From NCBI GenBank assembly GCA_036417435.1, contig CM070916.1:22328052-22392051 (forward strand): a stretch of 64,000 nucleotides of DNA, written 5' to 3'. Each line of letters begins with the position of its first letter. Positions within the stretch are counted from its first letter, which is position 1. Below, one piece after another: positions 21,451-33,342 of this stretch. The translations under genes and the position numbers were made by a program. The DNA comes from Inia geoffrensis. Lineage: Eukaryota; Chordata; Mammalia; Artiodactyla; Iniidae. Below the pieces are notes generated by a model. That model worked only from the letters and a program-made list of their open reading frames with translations. It did no database searches and was not told where the DNA came from.

Positions 21451-23841
21451 TCATTTCTAAAATTATGAACTACACAATCAATCAACAATCATGGCTTCAG
21501 CAGATTTATGTTTCCTATTCAAATAAAATCTTAAAAATATAATCAGAAAAAAGAGATAATAAACTTCCAAAATAAAAGTCATTGAAATACTGTCAAACAA
21601 GTTAGCACAGCTAATACTAGAAAAGCATTAGTTGACACATGTGATGCAATTCAAGTTATGTCAATCTATTTTAATGTTAAGGTCTTAGGAGGAGTCCATT
21701 AAAGATTATTCAAATTTTAAAGCTCATATCCAACATTTTTATTACTACCTCAGCTCAGATTTTTGAAAATCTTGAGCAACATGCATAAAATTAAAACATA
21801 GGCTGTCACTGAGAATATAAAATAAATATCATTCTTATGAGTCAAACTTGCCTCATGAGTTTTCTTTAAAAAAAAACAACATTCCCTTTTGGCAGCAGTA
21901 TAATTCAAATCACAGAAATTTTAAATATTTAAGAAAAAACAAAATATAATTTTAAATGATAAACTTTTGAAACAAAATGTTTTTATTCTTCCACCCTTTA
22001 TTTCTTTTATACCATCAACTAGATAAATGTTAAGTGAATTCCTTGCTTCAAAATACGTTCACATTCCTTTGCTCTAAACCCAAACATGTCTAAACTAGGA
22101 AAGAAACGCTTTTTGAATCTTAGAATGTAACCTTATTCTTTAAGGCTTAGAGATGCATGGTATGTACAGAAATCAAAGAAAGTCTCAAAATTCCTGCACG
22201 AAATAAGGTCATGTTTACGCAGAGTGGAAGGACAGAATCAAAATTCAAATACTCCTTCAAAATGGTTGTTCTTTGCTAGGACAAACTGAAACTTTTATTG
22301 TACTAACAAGAGTATGAATCACTAAGTCCAGCTGACACTAAAATACCCCAAAAAGATCGTGTCTCTTGACAAATTTAAATAGAACTTCAGTCTGCACATG
22401 CATGGGCTCTAAAACTCGTTGATATAGTTTGCCAGTTGTACTTATGTTTGTTCTACTTGAGATAACTCATTGACTTCCCTTCTTTCCTCCTTCCTTTCCT
22501 TCCTTAGGTTTTCTAAGCTACTCTAAATTACTAGCATAAATTCAAAGCCTAAGTTATTTCTGCAAAGAGTAAATACCATTAGCATTATGTATTGGCCACC
22601 TTCATAAAAGTGACTGCTTCTAAATGATAGCATTTCTCTCCATAATCTTTAAGTGGGGCAAAATAATTTCGATGATATACACAGCATTTAGCACATTATA
22701 TTACTCTGAAAAACAGATGATTTTTTTAATGTAAAATGCTGTCGAAGCATTCACTTAAACATAACCATTCAATTTTCTACCTTAAGCCCCAAAGCTCTCT
22801 TTGCTGGCATAGGTATTTTTCTTTATCTAGCAGGCCTGATGTTGCAGGCCCTTTTCTCACTCCATATTCTGCGAGACATGCCCAAAGTCTCTTCCCATTC
22901 AATTTATGACATGATTCATTGAATGCTACAGCCTACTTGAGAATTTTTTAATATTTTCCAGCCCTGCAGTAGAAATCCATTTTTCCGATAAGAAATGTAG
23001 TGATGACCCTGTCAGCTAAGTACCCTAATTCATCTGTCTATGTGAGAAAGCTCTTCCTCCAGGCTCCTTCTGAATTCATATATGGATTCTTCTGTATGGA
23101 TTAGCATCTTCAGAGAGTAGCTTTCATATTTCTTTACAAATTAAATATATATATATATTTTACAGTTCCAAAAGTAGTAGATAAAAATCAATTCAGAATA
23201 TTATGATCACATTTTTCTGGTTCTTAGGGATTTATCTACAGTTATGAGATGAAAGAATTTACAAAAGAGAGTATACTACCAGAGCATTAAAAATGAAGCA
23301 GATATCTCTGGACTCACGCTATGCTATTACCAGCAGAAATTTTTCTAACCAATGCAGTATTTACTCTTAATTCACAAATATACTCCAAGTATTTAAAATT
23401 GATACTTGAATACTGGTGAACACTTAAAAGCACCTAAATATCCTTTTTAAAACCAGAAAAATAAGAATATATAAATTATTATGTTACTAGCATTATAAGT
23501 TATCAAAATTAGGTAAAATTTCTCCAGCTAAATATATGGGATTGTTTGAATATAAAATACACTGTAAGTATGAAATCACATGGTCAAATGTGATTAACTC
23601 TCAAGGGAGAAGAACACACAAGGGCAGTTTTGCTCGTCATCCCACGGGTTGTTTGTGTAATCTATTGGTCTGTTTTATTCTCAGAGGGTTTTATGAAAGG
23701 GTGTTCTGACCCAGTGCAAGCTTCATTATATCCTGAAGCCCTTAATACAGTGTTCTCAGGATTTATAACCAGCAGTGGACATTGACAGCTGCACCTTCTC
23801 TAACCTGGTTTAGCTAGCCTATTCCATCACCTGCACACGCT
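21451..23841. other. Unrecognised AT-rich sequence, no gene seen
   Basis: About 2.4 kb, one of the longest stretches without any repeat I can name and with no open frame of note. A conserved non-coding element could hide here, but only a cross-species alignment would show it. Confidence 0.5.
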
Positions 23842-24240
23842 TCCATTCATTCAATCTTATTGAGTATCTCCTACGTGTGATGCATTGAGCTAGATGTCAA
23901 GTAATACAAATGGTTGCTAAATAAAAAGGTGAGTAAGACAAAGTCTCTAATCTCAAAACTCTTAAAATCTAGCAAAGGAGACAGTGATGTGTAACTATAG
24001 TGATAATATAAAATATAGTACCTAATTGATAAAAGTGGGAAATATATATTTTTTTAATTTGGGAAGCTCTTCAGGAAAGAGTTGCCATTGAGCTGAATCT
24101 TGTCAGTTGAATATGATTTTTGCAGGCAGAGATGTGGGAAATGAATTCTAATTCAATAAAATGGCTTGACTTATTACAGAAATAAATGTATGTGTATGGC
24201 AGATCTCAGGAACCATGAATAATTCAGTATTCCTAGCACA
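23842..24240 (-). mobile_element. L2 LINE 3' end remnant, antisense
   Basis: CCATTCATTCAATCTTATTGAG, TATCTCCTACGTGTGATGCA, ACAAAGTCTCTAATCTC and GGAAGCTCTTCAGGAAAGAG occur in the order of a reversed L2 3' region. Heavily diverged. Confidence 0.6.
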
Positions 24241-24800
24241 TACGGAAAGAAGAATCTAGAAGGAGAGAAATTATAAAAAGCAAATTCCAGACCATGATAG
24301 AGGGCCTTAGTTACTATCACTTCTAAATTAGATTTTATTCATTGTCATTGAGTTGTGTGTGAACTTTGTTTCAGCAAATTCTGAGACCTTCCTGATGACA
24401 CTAAATATGTACTATCTCAAAGGAAATCATAGCCACCCTTTTTTGATGATTGATAATTATCTTACTCTCTCATAACACATCATAACAAGCAGGGTTAATA
24501 AACTGACAGAACTTTTCAGTATCCAGGGCAACAAAACATAGACAGTTGTGGTACAGATTTCAAAACTATGGGGTGAAAAAATTATGTATTCAAACATTTC
24601 TGAAGCTCTTATTTCAGCCCAGACCAGCACAGTAGGCTAATGTGTATGAATTAGTTTCTAAAGAGAAAAACTGAACTATCTTCCCAAAGCACTGAGTGAA
24701 GGATGAAGCATTGTCTGAACCAAATAATTTTCTCCAGAGTCAGGAGATTCTTGAAAAAAAATTAGCTTGATAATATTTAAGAAATTTCTATTAACTTTCA
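24241..24800. other. Unrecognised sequence, no gene seen
   Basis: AT-rich, no supported gene, RNA or nameable repeat. Confidence 0.45.
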
Positions 24801-25330
24801 ATCATACATATACAAAAAGGGAGTAATATCCCCATATTTCTACACCCCTACAAAAGACAGCAGTAATGTTCAATGCTGATGTAGATGCAAAGAAATGAGG
24901 AATGAATTGCCAGTGGGAGTAAAAATTGCTAGAACCCTTTGGAAAATAATGTATTAAAATATCAAAAGTCCAAGCGATGCAAATGTAAATATAAAAATCT
25001 GAGCAATCCCTATAGAAATTCTAGTATATGTATACAAAGTTGTATGCTGTTATTCACTGCACCTTGTAGGGGCAAAAAAAAACCTTCAGAAATATTCATT
25101 TAGAGGGAAATAACTGAATCAATTTGGCTAAAGCATATTATCAAATACTATGCAATTACTAAAAAAAAAAAAAAAACCTAGTGGAATATTTACACATCAG
25201 CTAATGAAAGGACTACAACATTATGATGAGAGAGAAAAATTAGAGTTGAATGTGGGTAGTAAGTATATAGAATAATCATGTCTTTGTAAATATTATCACT
25301 AACAAAAACCTTGTTATGAGTATATATGTA
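24800..25330 (+). mobile_element. Ancient L1 ORF2 3' end remnant
   Basis: The block GCCAGTGGGAGTAAAAATTGC followed by AGAACCCTTTGGAAAATAATG, then the ACTATGCAATTACTAAAAA segment, match the C-terminal coding end of old mammalian L1 in order. Stops and indels are everywhere. An internal A-run of 16 lies at about 25160-25176. Confidence 0.6.
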
Positions 25331-25408
25331 TGTAGGAGCATGAAAGCATGGTAGTTACATTTCTTGCTATTAGCATGATTGCTATTGATATACATTTTTT
25401 AAAATTAA

Positions 25409-26365
25409 GAGAATGAAACACATAATTCAAAAAGACACATGCACCCCAATGTTCCCTGCAGCCCTATTTACAATAGCCAGGGAACGGAAACAACCTAAAT
25501 GTCTATCAACAGAAGAATGGATATAGAAGATGTGGTACACATATACAGTGGAAAATTACTCAGCCAAAAAGGGAGTGAAATTGGGTCATCTGTAGAGACG
25601 TGGATAGACCTAGAGACTGTCATACAGAGTGAAGTAAGTCAGAAAGAGAAAAACAAATATCATATAGTAACACATATATGTGGAATCTGAAAAAATTGGT
25701 ATAGACGATCTTATTTAGAAAGCAGAAATAGAGACACAGACATAGAAAACAAACATATGAATACCAAAGGGGGAAAGGCGGGGGATGGGATGAACTGGGA
25801 GGTTGGGATTGACATAAATACACTTTTTTTTGTTTATAAATTTATTTTTTAATTTATTTTTGCTGCGTTCAGTCTTCGCTGCTGCGCTCAGGCTTTCTCT
25901 AGTTGCGGCAAGCGGGGGCTACTCTTTGTTGCAGTATGCATGCTTCTCACTGCAGTGGCTCCTCGTTGCAGAGCACGGGCTCTAGGCACGTGGGCTCTAG
26001 AGCGCAGGCTCAGTAATTGTGATGCAAGGGCTTAGCTACTCCTCAGCAAGTGGGATCTTCCCGGACCACGGGTCGAACCCCTGTCCCCTGCGTTGGCAGG
26101 TGGATTCTTAACCACTGCACCACCAGGGCAGTCCTATACACTACTGATACCATGTATAAAATAGATAACTAATGAGAAGCTACTGTACAGCACAGGGAAC
26201 TCTACTCAATGCTCTGTGGTGACCTAAATGGGAACGAAATCCAAAAAAGAGGGGATATATGTATATGTATAGCTGATTCACTTTGCTGTGCAGTAGAAAC
26301 TAACATTGTAAAGCAACTTTACTCCAATAAAAATTTTTTTAAAAAAAGAGAGCATGAATCACATA
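25409..26365 (+). mobile_element. 5'-truncated L1 3' end with target-site duplication, interrupted by a SINE
   Basis: The L1 part (about 25425-26349) covers the last ~85 codons of ORF2 (ending SVSQ-like residues and TAA-free decay near 25690) and a 3' UTR of an older type than the 1-4409 copy, ending in CCAATAAAAATTTT. Flanking repeats GAGAATGAAACACATA (25409-25424) and GAGCATGAATCACATA (26350-26365) differ at two bases, consistent with an older insertion. A CHR SINE splits its 3' UTR. Confidence 0.88.
25818..26143 (-). mobile_element. CHR SINE (long form) nested in an L1 3' UTR
   Basis: Minus-strand SINE at about 25825-26136 with T-run and TTTATTTTTGCTGCG at the left and the head (ending CACCAGGGCAGTCC) at the right. 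ATACACT repeats at 25818-25824 and 26137-26143, and the host L1 resumes directly as TACACTACTGATACC, so the insertion point is certain even though the duplication is short. Confidence 0.9.
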
Positions 26366-26379
26366 CCAGCATTGTACCC

Positions 26380-27180
26380 TGAGCTTCAAATCTACTCAAT
26401 AATAGGAGGCATGTGGAAATAGCCTGACAGAAAATTTTACAATTCTCCTCAAGCTTCTTGACTCACTACCACTCACACTGATGACAATGTCTCCCAATTT
26501 ACACAGAAAATAAAGGGCCCCTGACTAGGAAATTCTTCATCTTTCTACCCACCAATGTACAAAATTGTCCATATTTATTCCCAGTCTATTCCTCCACCCC
26601 AGGGGAATGATGGTCTCCCCCCCACCCAAAGCTAATGCCTACTTCTGTGCTCCCTGGATTCTTCTCCCACTCTATCTCTGACTGGTTTTAACATTTATAC
26701 CTCCATGCAAACCTTCCCTATCTGTGAACTTGCATAAGTCTCTCTTTTCTTAAAAACAAGACAAAAAGCCCACAACCACCTTTGATCTAATGCCCCCCTC
26801 CTGGCATGTTATTAAAATTATTTAATAATCATACAGCATCTCTCGTACAAAAGTTTGAGTCAGGGCTTGTGGTTCCCATTGAACTAAGAGCTCCTCTTAG
26901 TTTCTGGATCTTGGGATGGTCACTGAGCTCCTGTGCAGTGTCCACGACAGCTGGGATGGCAGGGGACATTAAGAAAGCTTGGGCAGTGGCTATCCATCAC
27001 ATCTTCTGTTGTTATTAATTGCCAAATTTTGAAAGTTAAAGTTTCAAAATTTGCCAAAATTTTGACAACGAAGAAGGCATTCCATTGTATATTAGCTGAC
27101 TCTAACCTATTTACCATCCCATTTCTTACTTATCTTTCACAGCACAATTCTCGAAATAAAAGTCCACCAGACTATAATTA
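26380..27180 (+). mobile_element. Possible decayed L2 LINE
   Basis: Some words (for example a pyrimidine-rich CTCCCACTCTATCTCTGAC stretch and the CAGCACAATTCTCGAAATAA segment) recall L2 ORF2, but no continuous match was evident by eye. Treat as tentative. No open frame above 97 codons and none coding in character. Confidence 0.3.
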
Positions 27181-27189
27181 CAATGATTT

Positions 27190-28445
27190 GTTAAACTGCT
27201 ATTTATCACCAGTACACGCCTATTAGAAGAGACAAAATCTGGAACACTGACTATGCCAAATGCTGGTGAGGACGTGAAGGAAGAAGAACTCTCAGACATT
27301 GCTGGTGAGAATGTGAAATGGTTCAGCCCCTTTGGAAGACAGCTTGGCTTTTCTTACAAGCTAAACATACTCTTACCATTTTATCTAGTAATCACACCCC
27401 TTGGAACTTCCCCCCAAAAGTTGAAAACTAATGTCCACACAAAATCTGCACAAGGATGCTCACAGCAGCTTTATTCATAATCGCCAAAACTTGGAAGCAA
27501 ACAAGATATCCTTCAGTAGATGAACTGATAAACTATGACACATACAGGCCATGGAATATATTCAGTGCTGAAAAGAAATTAGCGATCTAACCATGAAAAT
27601 ACATGAAGGAAACTTAAATGTATGTCACTAAGAAGCCAGTCTGAAGAGGCTACATACGCTGTGAGACCAACTACGTGACATTCTGGAAAAGGTAAAACCA
27701 TGGACGGTAAAAAGATCACTGTTTGCTTATTTACAAAACAAAAACAGACCCACAGACTTACAAAACAAACTTGTGGTTACCAAAGGGGAAAGGTGGGAGG
27801 GGGGAGGGATAAATTGTGAGTTTGGGATTGACATATACACATTAGTATATTTAAAATAGATAGCCAACAAGGACCTACTGTATAGCACAGGGAACTCTCA
27901 ATATTCTGCAACAACCTAAATGGGAAAAGAATTTGTAAAAGAATAGATACATGTGTATGTATAACTGAATCACTTTTCTGTACACCTGAAACTAACACAA
28001 CATTGTTAATCAACCATACTCCAATATAAAATAAAACAATAAATAAATAAAATTAAACTTAAACAAAAGAAACTTCCAAACCTGGAAAAAGGAAAAAAAT
28101 AGATCACTTGTTGTCAGAAGGTGTGTTCGGGGAGGGATGAACAGATGGATTTGTAGGGCAGTGAAACTACTCTGAATGATACTGTACAGATGGATTGATG
28201 TCATTATAGATATTCAAACCCATAAAATGTACACCACCACGTGTGACCCCTATGGTAAACTACAGACGTTGTATGATTATGATGTGTAGGTGTAGGTTCA
28301 TCAGTTGTAGCAAAGGTACCCCTGTGGTGGAGTGTTGGGGGATGCTGATAATGAGGGAAGCTCTGCATATGGAAAGGGGCAGAAGGGAAATCTCTATACA
28401 CCCCTCTTAATTTTGCTGTGAACCTAAAACTATTTTTTAAAAAAA
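27190..28445 (+). mobile_element. Old L1 3' end, split by a younger L1
   Basis: The ORF2 end (27190-27640) with AAAATCTGGAACACTGAC, TTGCTGGTGAGAATG and GCCAAAACTTGGAAGCAA is followed after the interruption by the matching 3' UTR: GGGCAGTGAAACTACTCTG, ATACTGTACAGATGG, TGTAGGTTCATCAGTTGTA and TTTTGCTGTGAACCTAAAAC. This is an older mammalian L1 subfamily (L1MA/L1MB-like from memory). Coding is destroyed. Confidence 0.75.
27708..28110 (+). mobile_element. Younger L1 3' end nested in an older L1
   Basis: The insert (about 27721-28091) is a 3' UTR with CTTGTGGTTACCAAAGGGG, TGTATAGCACAGGGAACTCT, CCAATATAAAATAAAAC and a long mixed A-rich tail. The host word AAAAGATCACT occurs at its left edge (to 27720) and as AAAATAGATCACT at its right edge (28094-28108), and the old L1 continues across it, which fixes the insertion site. 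Confidence 0.8.
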
Positions 28446-28479
28446 ATTTTTTTAACTCCGTATTCCTATTTAACCCTCA

Positions 28480-28880
28480 GTTCAGGTCTATCCAATTTAA
28501 TCCACAGATTAGCACCGAAATGTTTCTCTTTGGCGATACCCACTGAATCTTCTAATTGCCCAAACTACCCTCTCGAATATATCTGAAGATAGGCCTCTCT
28601 GCTCCCTTTGTCACTTCACTGCTGAATGTGTCCTCGCTTAGTTTCAGTACATTATTCTCTCCAGGTTCATCTACTATATCTCCTGCTGCTCTGCTTTGGT
28701 GATTCAAAGGTCATATCTTTGGCTTTCTGGATTTCGATTCTAAACACTCTCCCCAGGTGACCTCATCCATGTCGTTTTCTCACCTCTCATTGTGACATCC
28801 AAATTCATAGCTTTGTCTCTCATTTCTCTCTAGAGAATCTGATTCATAATCCCTGACTCCCTGCTCATCTTATTAGAGCC
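28480..28880 (+). mobile_element. Possible L2 LINE remnant
   Basis: GGTGACCTCATCCATGTCG and the following TGTGACATCCAAATTCATAG resemble an internal L2 region in which dates of these words are conserved in order. Weak, eye-only call. Confidence 0.35.
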
Positions 28881-28889
28881 AGCCTCCAC

Positions 28890-30050
28890 TCTGCAGTGAA
28901 GGTTATTCTACTTTAGAGTGTGATGAGTATGGCATAATAATGGTCTAACTACACGAAAGTTATTAATATGGAACACTGTTTAACAGAGTCAGACAGGTGC
29001 AAATGTTAAATGGCAGAAGAAATTACACAAAGTTACCAAAACACCACTCAATGCCGTGTTCCACAGCTCAGGAACGCAAGAAAGTCAACGCAGTTTGCTG
29101 GCTCCAGTCTCTCTGGGATCATTGACTTGAGGCTTTGTTTCTTTCTTTCCTTTTTTGTTAATTTAATGTTTCCCCTGTGGTCTAAAAGGCTAATGAAGCT
29201 TCAAAAGTTCCCACCAAGGTCCCAGACTGTAACTTATGCAGAAGAAACTGGGTCATTAAGCTAAAGGTCTCTGGATGAGCATCTTCCTTAACAAGCATAA
29301 AGGTGATCTTGACCTGTACTGTTATTCAGGGAATAACTTTCCTGATTCCCAAAAATAGAACCATAATTGAGTCTCACACATGGAAGGCAATCGGATCAAG
29401 AAGTTTTTGGTTAATTTTGCTTTCCTGTAGAATGGGATCTTGACAAAAATCTTCTTTTAAAATAGGGGGTTCTAATAAATAGTTGTTTAGACAGTCATTT
29501 TATTTCTCAGAAATTCATGACATACAAACAATTATGGAAATTTTAAGTTTGCCTAAGGAGTAAGAGAAGTACATATATTTTATTTCAAATGTCAAATCAT
29601 CAATATACCATAGTTTTAATTACTGATGTAATTATTTTTAAAAACCCTCCAATTATTAAAAACTGCCAAACTATTCAAGTTGGCAATATACTTGCAAAAT
29701 TATTTCAAGAAAGCAAACAATCTAACTATTAAGGAAGCAGATTTCTCTTCTATTTGAGCATAATAAAAGTATTTTAAGTAGTAAATAAAATGGTTGGAAT
29801 ATAAATATTTTGTCCCAGTCAGTTAAAATCTACCACCTGGCATAAACCTAAGGAGTCTAGAGTGTGAATATAAATATGGTGGCAAATATGAACACAAAGT
29901 CTTTTCTTTAAAACATAAAATAAACCTCAAGATACACTGTGATATTTAAAAGTGCAATAAAATTTACCTTAAGATTAAACTAGGACTGATGTTATAAATT
30001 CATGATAAAAGAGCACCCGTGCTTTTATAAATACATTTGTTATATCAAAA
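28890..30050. other. Unrecognised AT-rich sequence, no gene seen
   Basis: About 1.15 kb forming the 5' flank of the full-length L1. No supported frame, RNA gene or nameable repeat. Confidence 0.5.
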
Positions 30051-30060
30051 AGAAACAATC

Positions 30061-31768
30061 GAGACCTTCAAGATGGCGGAGGAGTAAGACATGGAGATCA
30101 CCTTCCTCCCCACAAATACATCAGAAATACATCTATATGTGGAGCAACCCCTACAGAACACCCACTGAACGCTGGCAGAAGACCTCAGACTTCCCAAAAG
30201 ACACAAAACTCCCCCACGTACCTGGGTAGGGCAAAAGAAAAAAGAAAAAACAGAGACAAAAGAATACGGACGGGACCTGCACCAGCGGAAGGGAGCCGTG
30301 AAGGAGGAAAGGTTTCCACACACGAGGAAGCCCCTTTCCTGGGCGGAGACTGCGGGTGGCGAAGGGGGAAGCTTAGGAGCGGCGGAGGAGAGCGCAGCAA
30401 CAGGGGTGCGGAGGGCAAAGCGGAGAGATTCCCACACAGAGGATCAGGGCCGAATGGCACTCACCAGCCCTGAGAGGCTTGTCTGCTCACCCGCCGGGGT
30501 GGGTGGGGCTGGGAGTTGAGGCTCAGGTTTCGGTTGGATCCCAGGGAGAGGACTGGGGTTGCAGCGTGAACACAGCCTGCAGGGGGTTCGTGCGTCACGG
30601 CTGGCCGGGAGGGAGTCCAGGGAAAAGTCTGGACCTGCCGAAGAGGCAAGAGGCTTTTTCTTCCCTCTTTGTTTCCTGGTGCGCAAGGAGAGGGAATTAA
30701 GAGCGCCACTTAAAGGAGCTCCAGAGACCAGGGTGAGCCGTGGCTATCAGAGCGGACACCAGAGACGGGCATGAGACGCTAAGGCTGCTGTGCCGCCACC
30801 AAGAAGCCTGGGTGCGTGCACAGGTTACTATCCACACCTCCCATCCCGGGAGCCTGTGCAGCCCACCACTGCCAGGGTCCCGGGATCCAGGGACAACTTC
30901 CCCGGGAGAACGCACAGCGTGCCTCAGGCTGTTGCAAGTTCACACCGGCCTCTCACCGCAGGCTCGCCCCGCACTCCATGCCCCTCCCTCCCCCCGGCTT
31001 GAGTGAGCCAGAGCCCCCAAATCAGCGGCTCCTTTAACCGCGTCCTGTCTGAGAAAAGAACAGACGCCCTCAGGCAACCTACACGCAGAGGCGGGGCCAA
31101 ATCCAAAGCGGAACCCCAGGAGCTGTGCAAACAAAGAAGAGAAAGGGAAACCTCTCCCAGCAGCCTCAGGAGCAGTGGATTAAATCTCCACAATCAACTT
31201 GATGTACCCTGCACCTCTGGAATACCTGAATAAACAACGAACCATCCCAAAATTGAGGCAGTGGACTTTGGGAGCGACTGTAGACTTGGGGTTTGCTTTC
31301 TGCATCTAATTTGTTTCTGGTTTTATGCCTATTTTAGTTTATTATTTAGAGTTTATTATCATTGATAGATTGGTTTATTGATTTGGATGCTCTCTTACTT
31401 CTTTTTATATATATATATATATTTTTTTTCCATTTTCTCTTTTTGTGAGTGTGTATGTGTACGACTCTTTGTTTGATTTTGTCTGTATAGATTTGCTTTT
31501 ACCATTGGACCTAGGGTTCTGTCTGTCCATTATTTTATTTTTTTACTATCGTTTTTAGCACTTGCTATCATTAGTGGATTGGTTTTTTGTGTTGGTTGCA
31601 CTCTTTTTTTTTTTTTAATTTTTTTATTTTCAGTAGTTTTATTTAGTTTTTATTTTAATAACTTTCTTTTCTTTCTTTCTTTTTCTTTCTTCCTTGTTCT
31701 TTCTCTTTCATTCTTTCTTTCTCTCTCTCTCTCCCTTTCTTGCTTTCTCTCCCTTCCTTCCTTCCTTC

Positions 31769-31799
<31 letters not shown>

Positions 31800-32346
31800 C
31801 TTCTTTCTTCCTTCCTTCCTTTCTCTCTTTCTCCCTTTTCTTCTCAGCCATGTGGCTGACAATATCTTGGTGCTCTGGCCAGGTATCAGGCCTGTACCAC
31901 TGAGGTAGGAGAGCCGAGTTGAGGACACTGATCCAGCAGAGACCTCCCAGCTCCACATAGTATCAAATGGCAAAAGCTCTCCCTGAGATCTCCATCTCAA
32001 AGCTAAGACCCAGCTCCACTCAATGACCAGCAAGCTACAGTGCGGGACACACTATGCCAAACAACTAGCAAGACAGGAACACGACCCCACCCATTAGCAG
32101 AGAGGCTGCCTAAAATCATAATAAGGTCACAGACACCCCAAAACACACCACCGAATGTGGTCCTGCCCACCAGAAAGACAAGATCCAGCCTCATCCACCA
32201 GAACATAGGCACAACTCCCCTCCACCAGGAAGCCTACATAACCCACTGAACCAACCTTAGCCACTGGGGGCAGACACCAAAAACAATGGGAACTACAAAC
32301 CTGAAGCCTACAAAAAGGAGACCACGAACACAGTAAGTTAAGCAAA
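30061..32346 (+). promoter_or_regulatory. L1 5' UTR: internal promoter and CpG-rich leader
   Basis: The element begins GAGACCTTCAAGATGGCGG; 30280-31150 is rich in CpG, unlike any flanking DNA, as expected for an L1 promoter. CAAGATGGCGG at 30069-30079 matches the YY1 site that sits near base 1 of many mammalian L1s and sets the start point. A T-rich part (31260-31640) and a long pyrimidine tract follow, then a less GC-rich leader up to ORF1. L1 promoters are Pol II, internal and usually silenced by CpG methylation. Confidence 0.85.
31655..31850. repeat. Polypyrimidine tract (CTTT/CTTC/CT)n inside the L1 5' UTR
   Basis: Nearly 200 bases of C and T on the plus strand with TTTC, TTCC and CT sub-repeats. 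Long frames across it on either strand are artefacts of low complexity. Mirror-symmetric portions could adopt triplex DNA. Confidence 0.92.
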
Positions 32347-32964
32347 ACGAGAAGACAGAGAAACACACAACAGATGAAGCAGCAAGGCAAAAACCCACCA
32401 GGCCAAACAAATGAATAGGAAATAGGCAGTCCACCTGAAAAAGAATTCAGAGTAATGATAGTAAAGGTGATGCAAAACCTGGGAAACAGAATGGAGAAAA
32501 TACAAGAAACGTTTTACAAGGAACTGGAAGAAGTAAAGAGCAAACAAACAATGATGAACAACACAATAAATGAAGTTAAAAATTCTCTAGAAGGAATCAA
32601 CAGTAGAATAACTGAGGCAGGAGAACCATAAGTGACCTAGAAGATAAAATAGTGGAAATAACTACCGCAGAGCAGAATAAAGAAAAAAGAATGAAAAGAA
32701 CTGAGGACAGTCTCAGAGTCCTCTGGGACAACATTAAACACACCAGCATTCAAATTATAGAGGTCCCAGAAGAAGAGGAAAAGAAAAGGACTGAGAAAAT
32801 ATGAGAAGAGATTATAGCTGAAAACTATCCTAATATGGGAAAGGAAATAGTCAGTGAGGTCCAGGAAGCACAGAGAGTCCCATACAGGATAAATCCAAGG
32901 AGAAACATGCTAAGACACATATTGAGCAAACTATCAAAAATTAAATACCTATATATATATATAC

Positions 32965-33021
<57 letters not shown>

Positions 33022-33284
33022 GCAACAGAAACAAACAACATACACAGGAATCCCCATAAGGTTAACAGCTGATCTTTCAGCAGAAACTCTGCAAGCCAGA
33101 AGGCAGCGCAAGGTCATATTTAAAGCGATGAAAGGGAAAAAACCTGCAACGAAGATTACTCTACCCAGCAAGGATCTCATTCATATTTGACAGAGAAATT
33201 AAAACCTCTATGGAAAAGCAAAAGCTAAGAGAATTCAGCACCATGAAACCAGCTTTCCAACAAATGCTAAAGGAACTTCTCTAG
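32347..33284 (+). pseudogene. L1 ORF1 protein, degraded
   Basis: ORF1p is the L1 RNA-binding chaperone (coiled coil, RRM, C-terminal domain). The likely start is ACG at 32347-32349, where related L1s have ATG; a second in-frame ATG lies at 32374. The frame then meets TAG in the NPPGQTNE stretch (about 32413), a frameshift near 32625, TGA after RTEKI near 32802, and a (TA)n block at 32949-33013 that replaces part of the RRM. The middle (RTEDSLRVLWDNIKHTSIQ) and end (YPARISF...MLKELL, TAG 33282-33284) are still recognisable. Confidence 0.85.
32949..33013. repeat. (TA)n microsatellite inside ORF1
   Basis: About 30 TA units, interrupted by TACATTATA, lie where ORF1 codes the RNA-binding region. 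Reading resumes afterwards at AACATACACAGGAATCCCC. Expansion after insertion is the simplest reading. Confidence 0.95.
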
Positions 33285-33342
33285 GTAGGAAACACAAGAG
33301 AAGACAAAGGCCTACAATAACAAACCCAAAACAATTAAGAAA

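Noticed and set aside
31579..32033. Long frames on both strands rich in Phe/Leu/Ser or Arg/Lys/Glu
   Set aside because: Products of the polypyrimidine tract in the L1 5' UTR.
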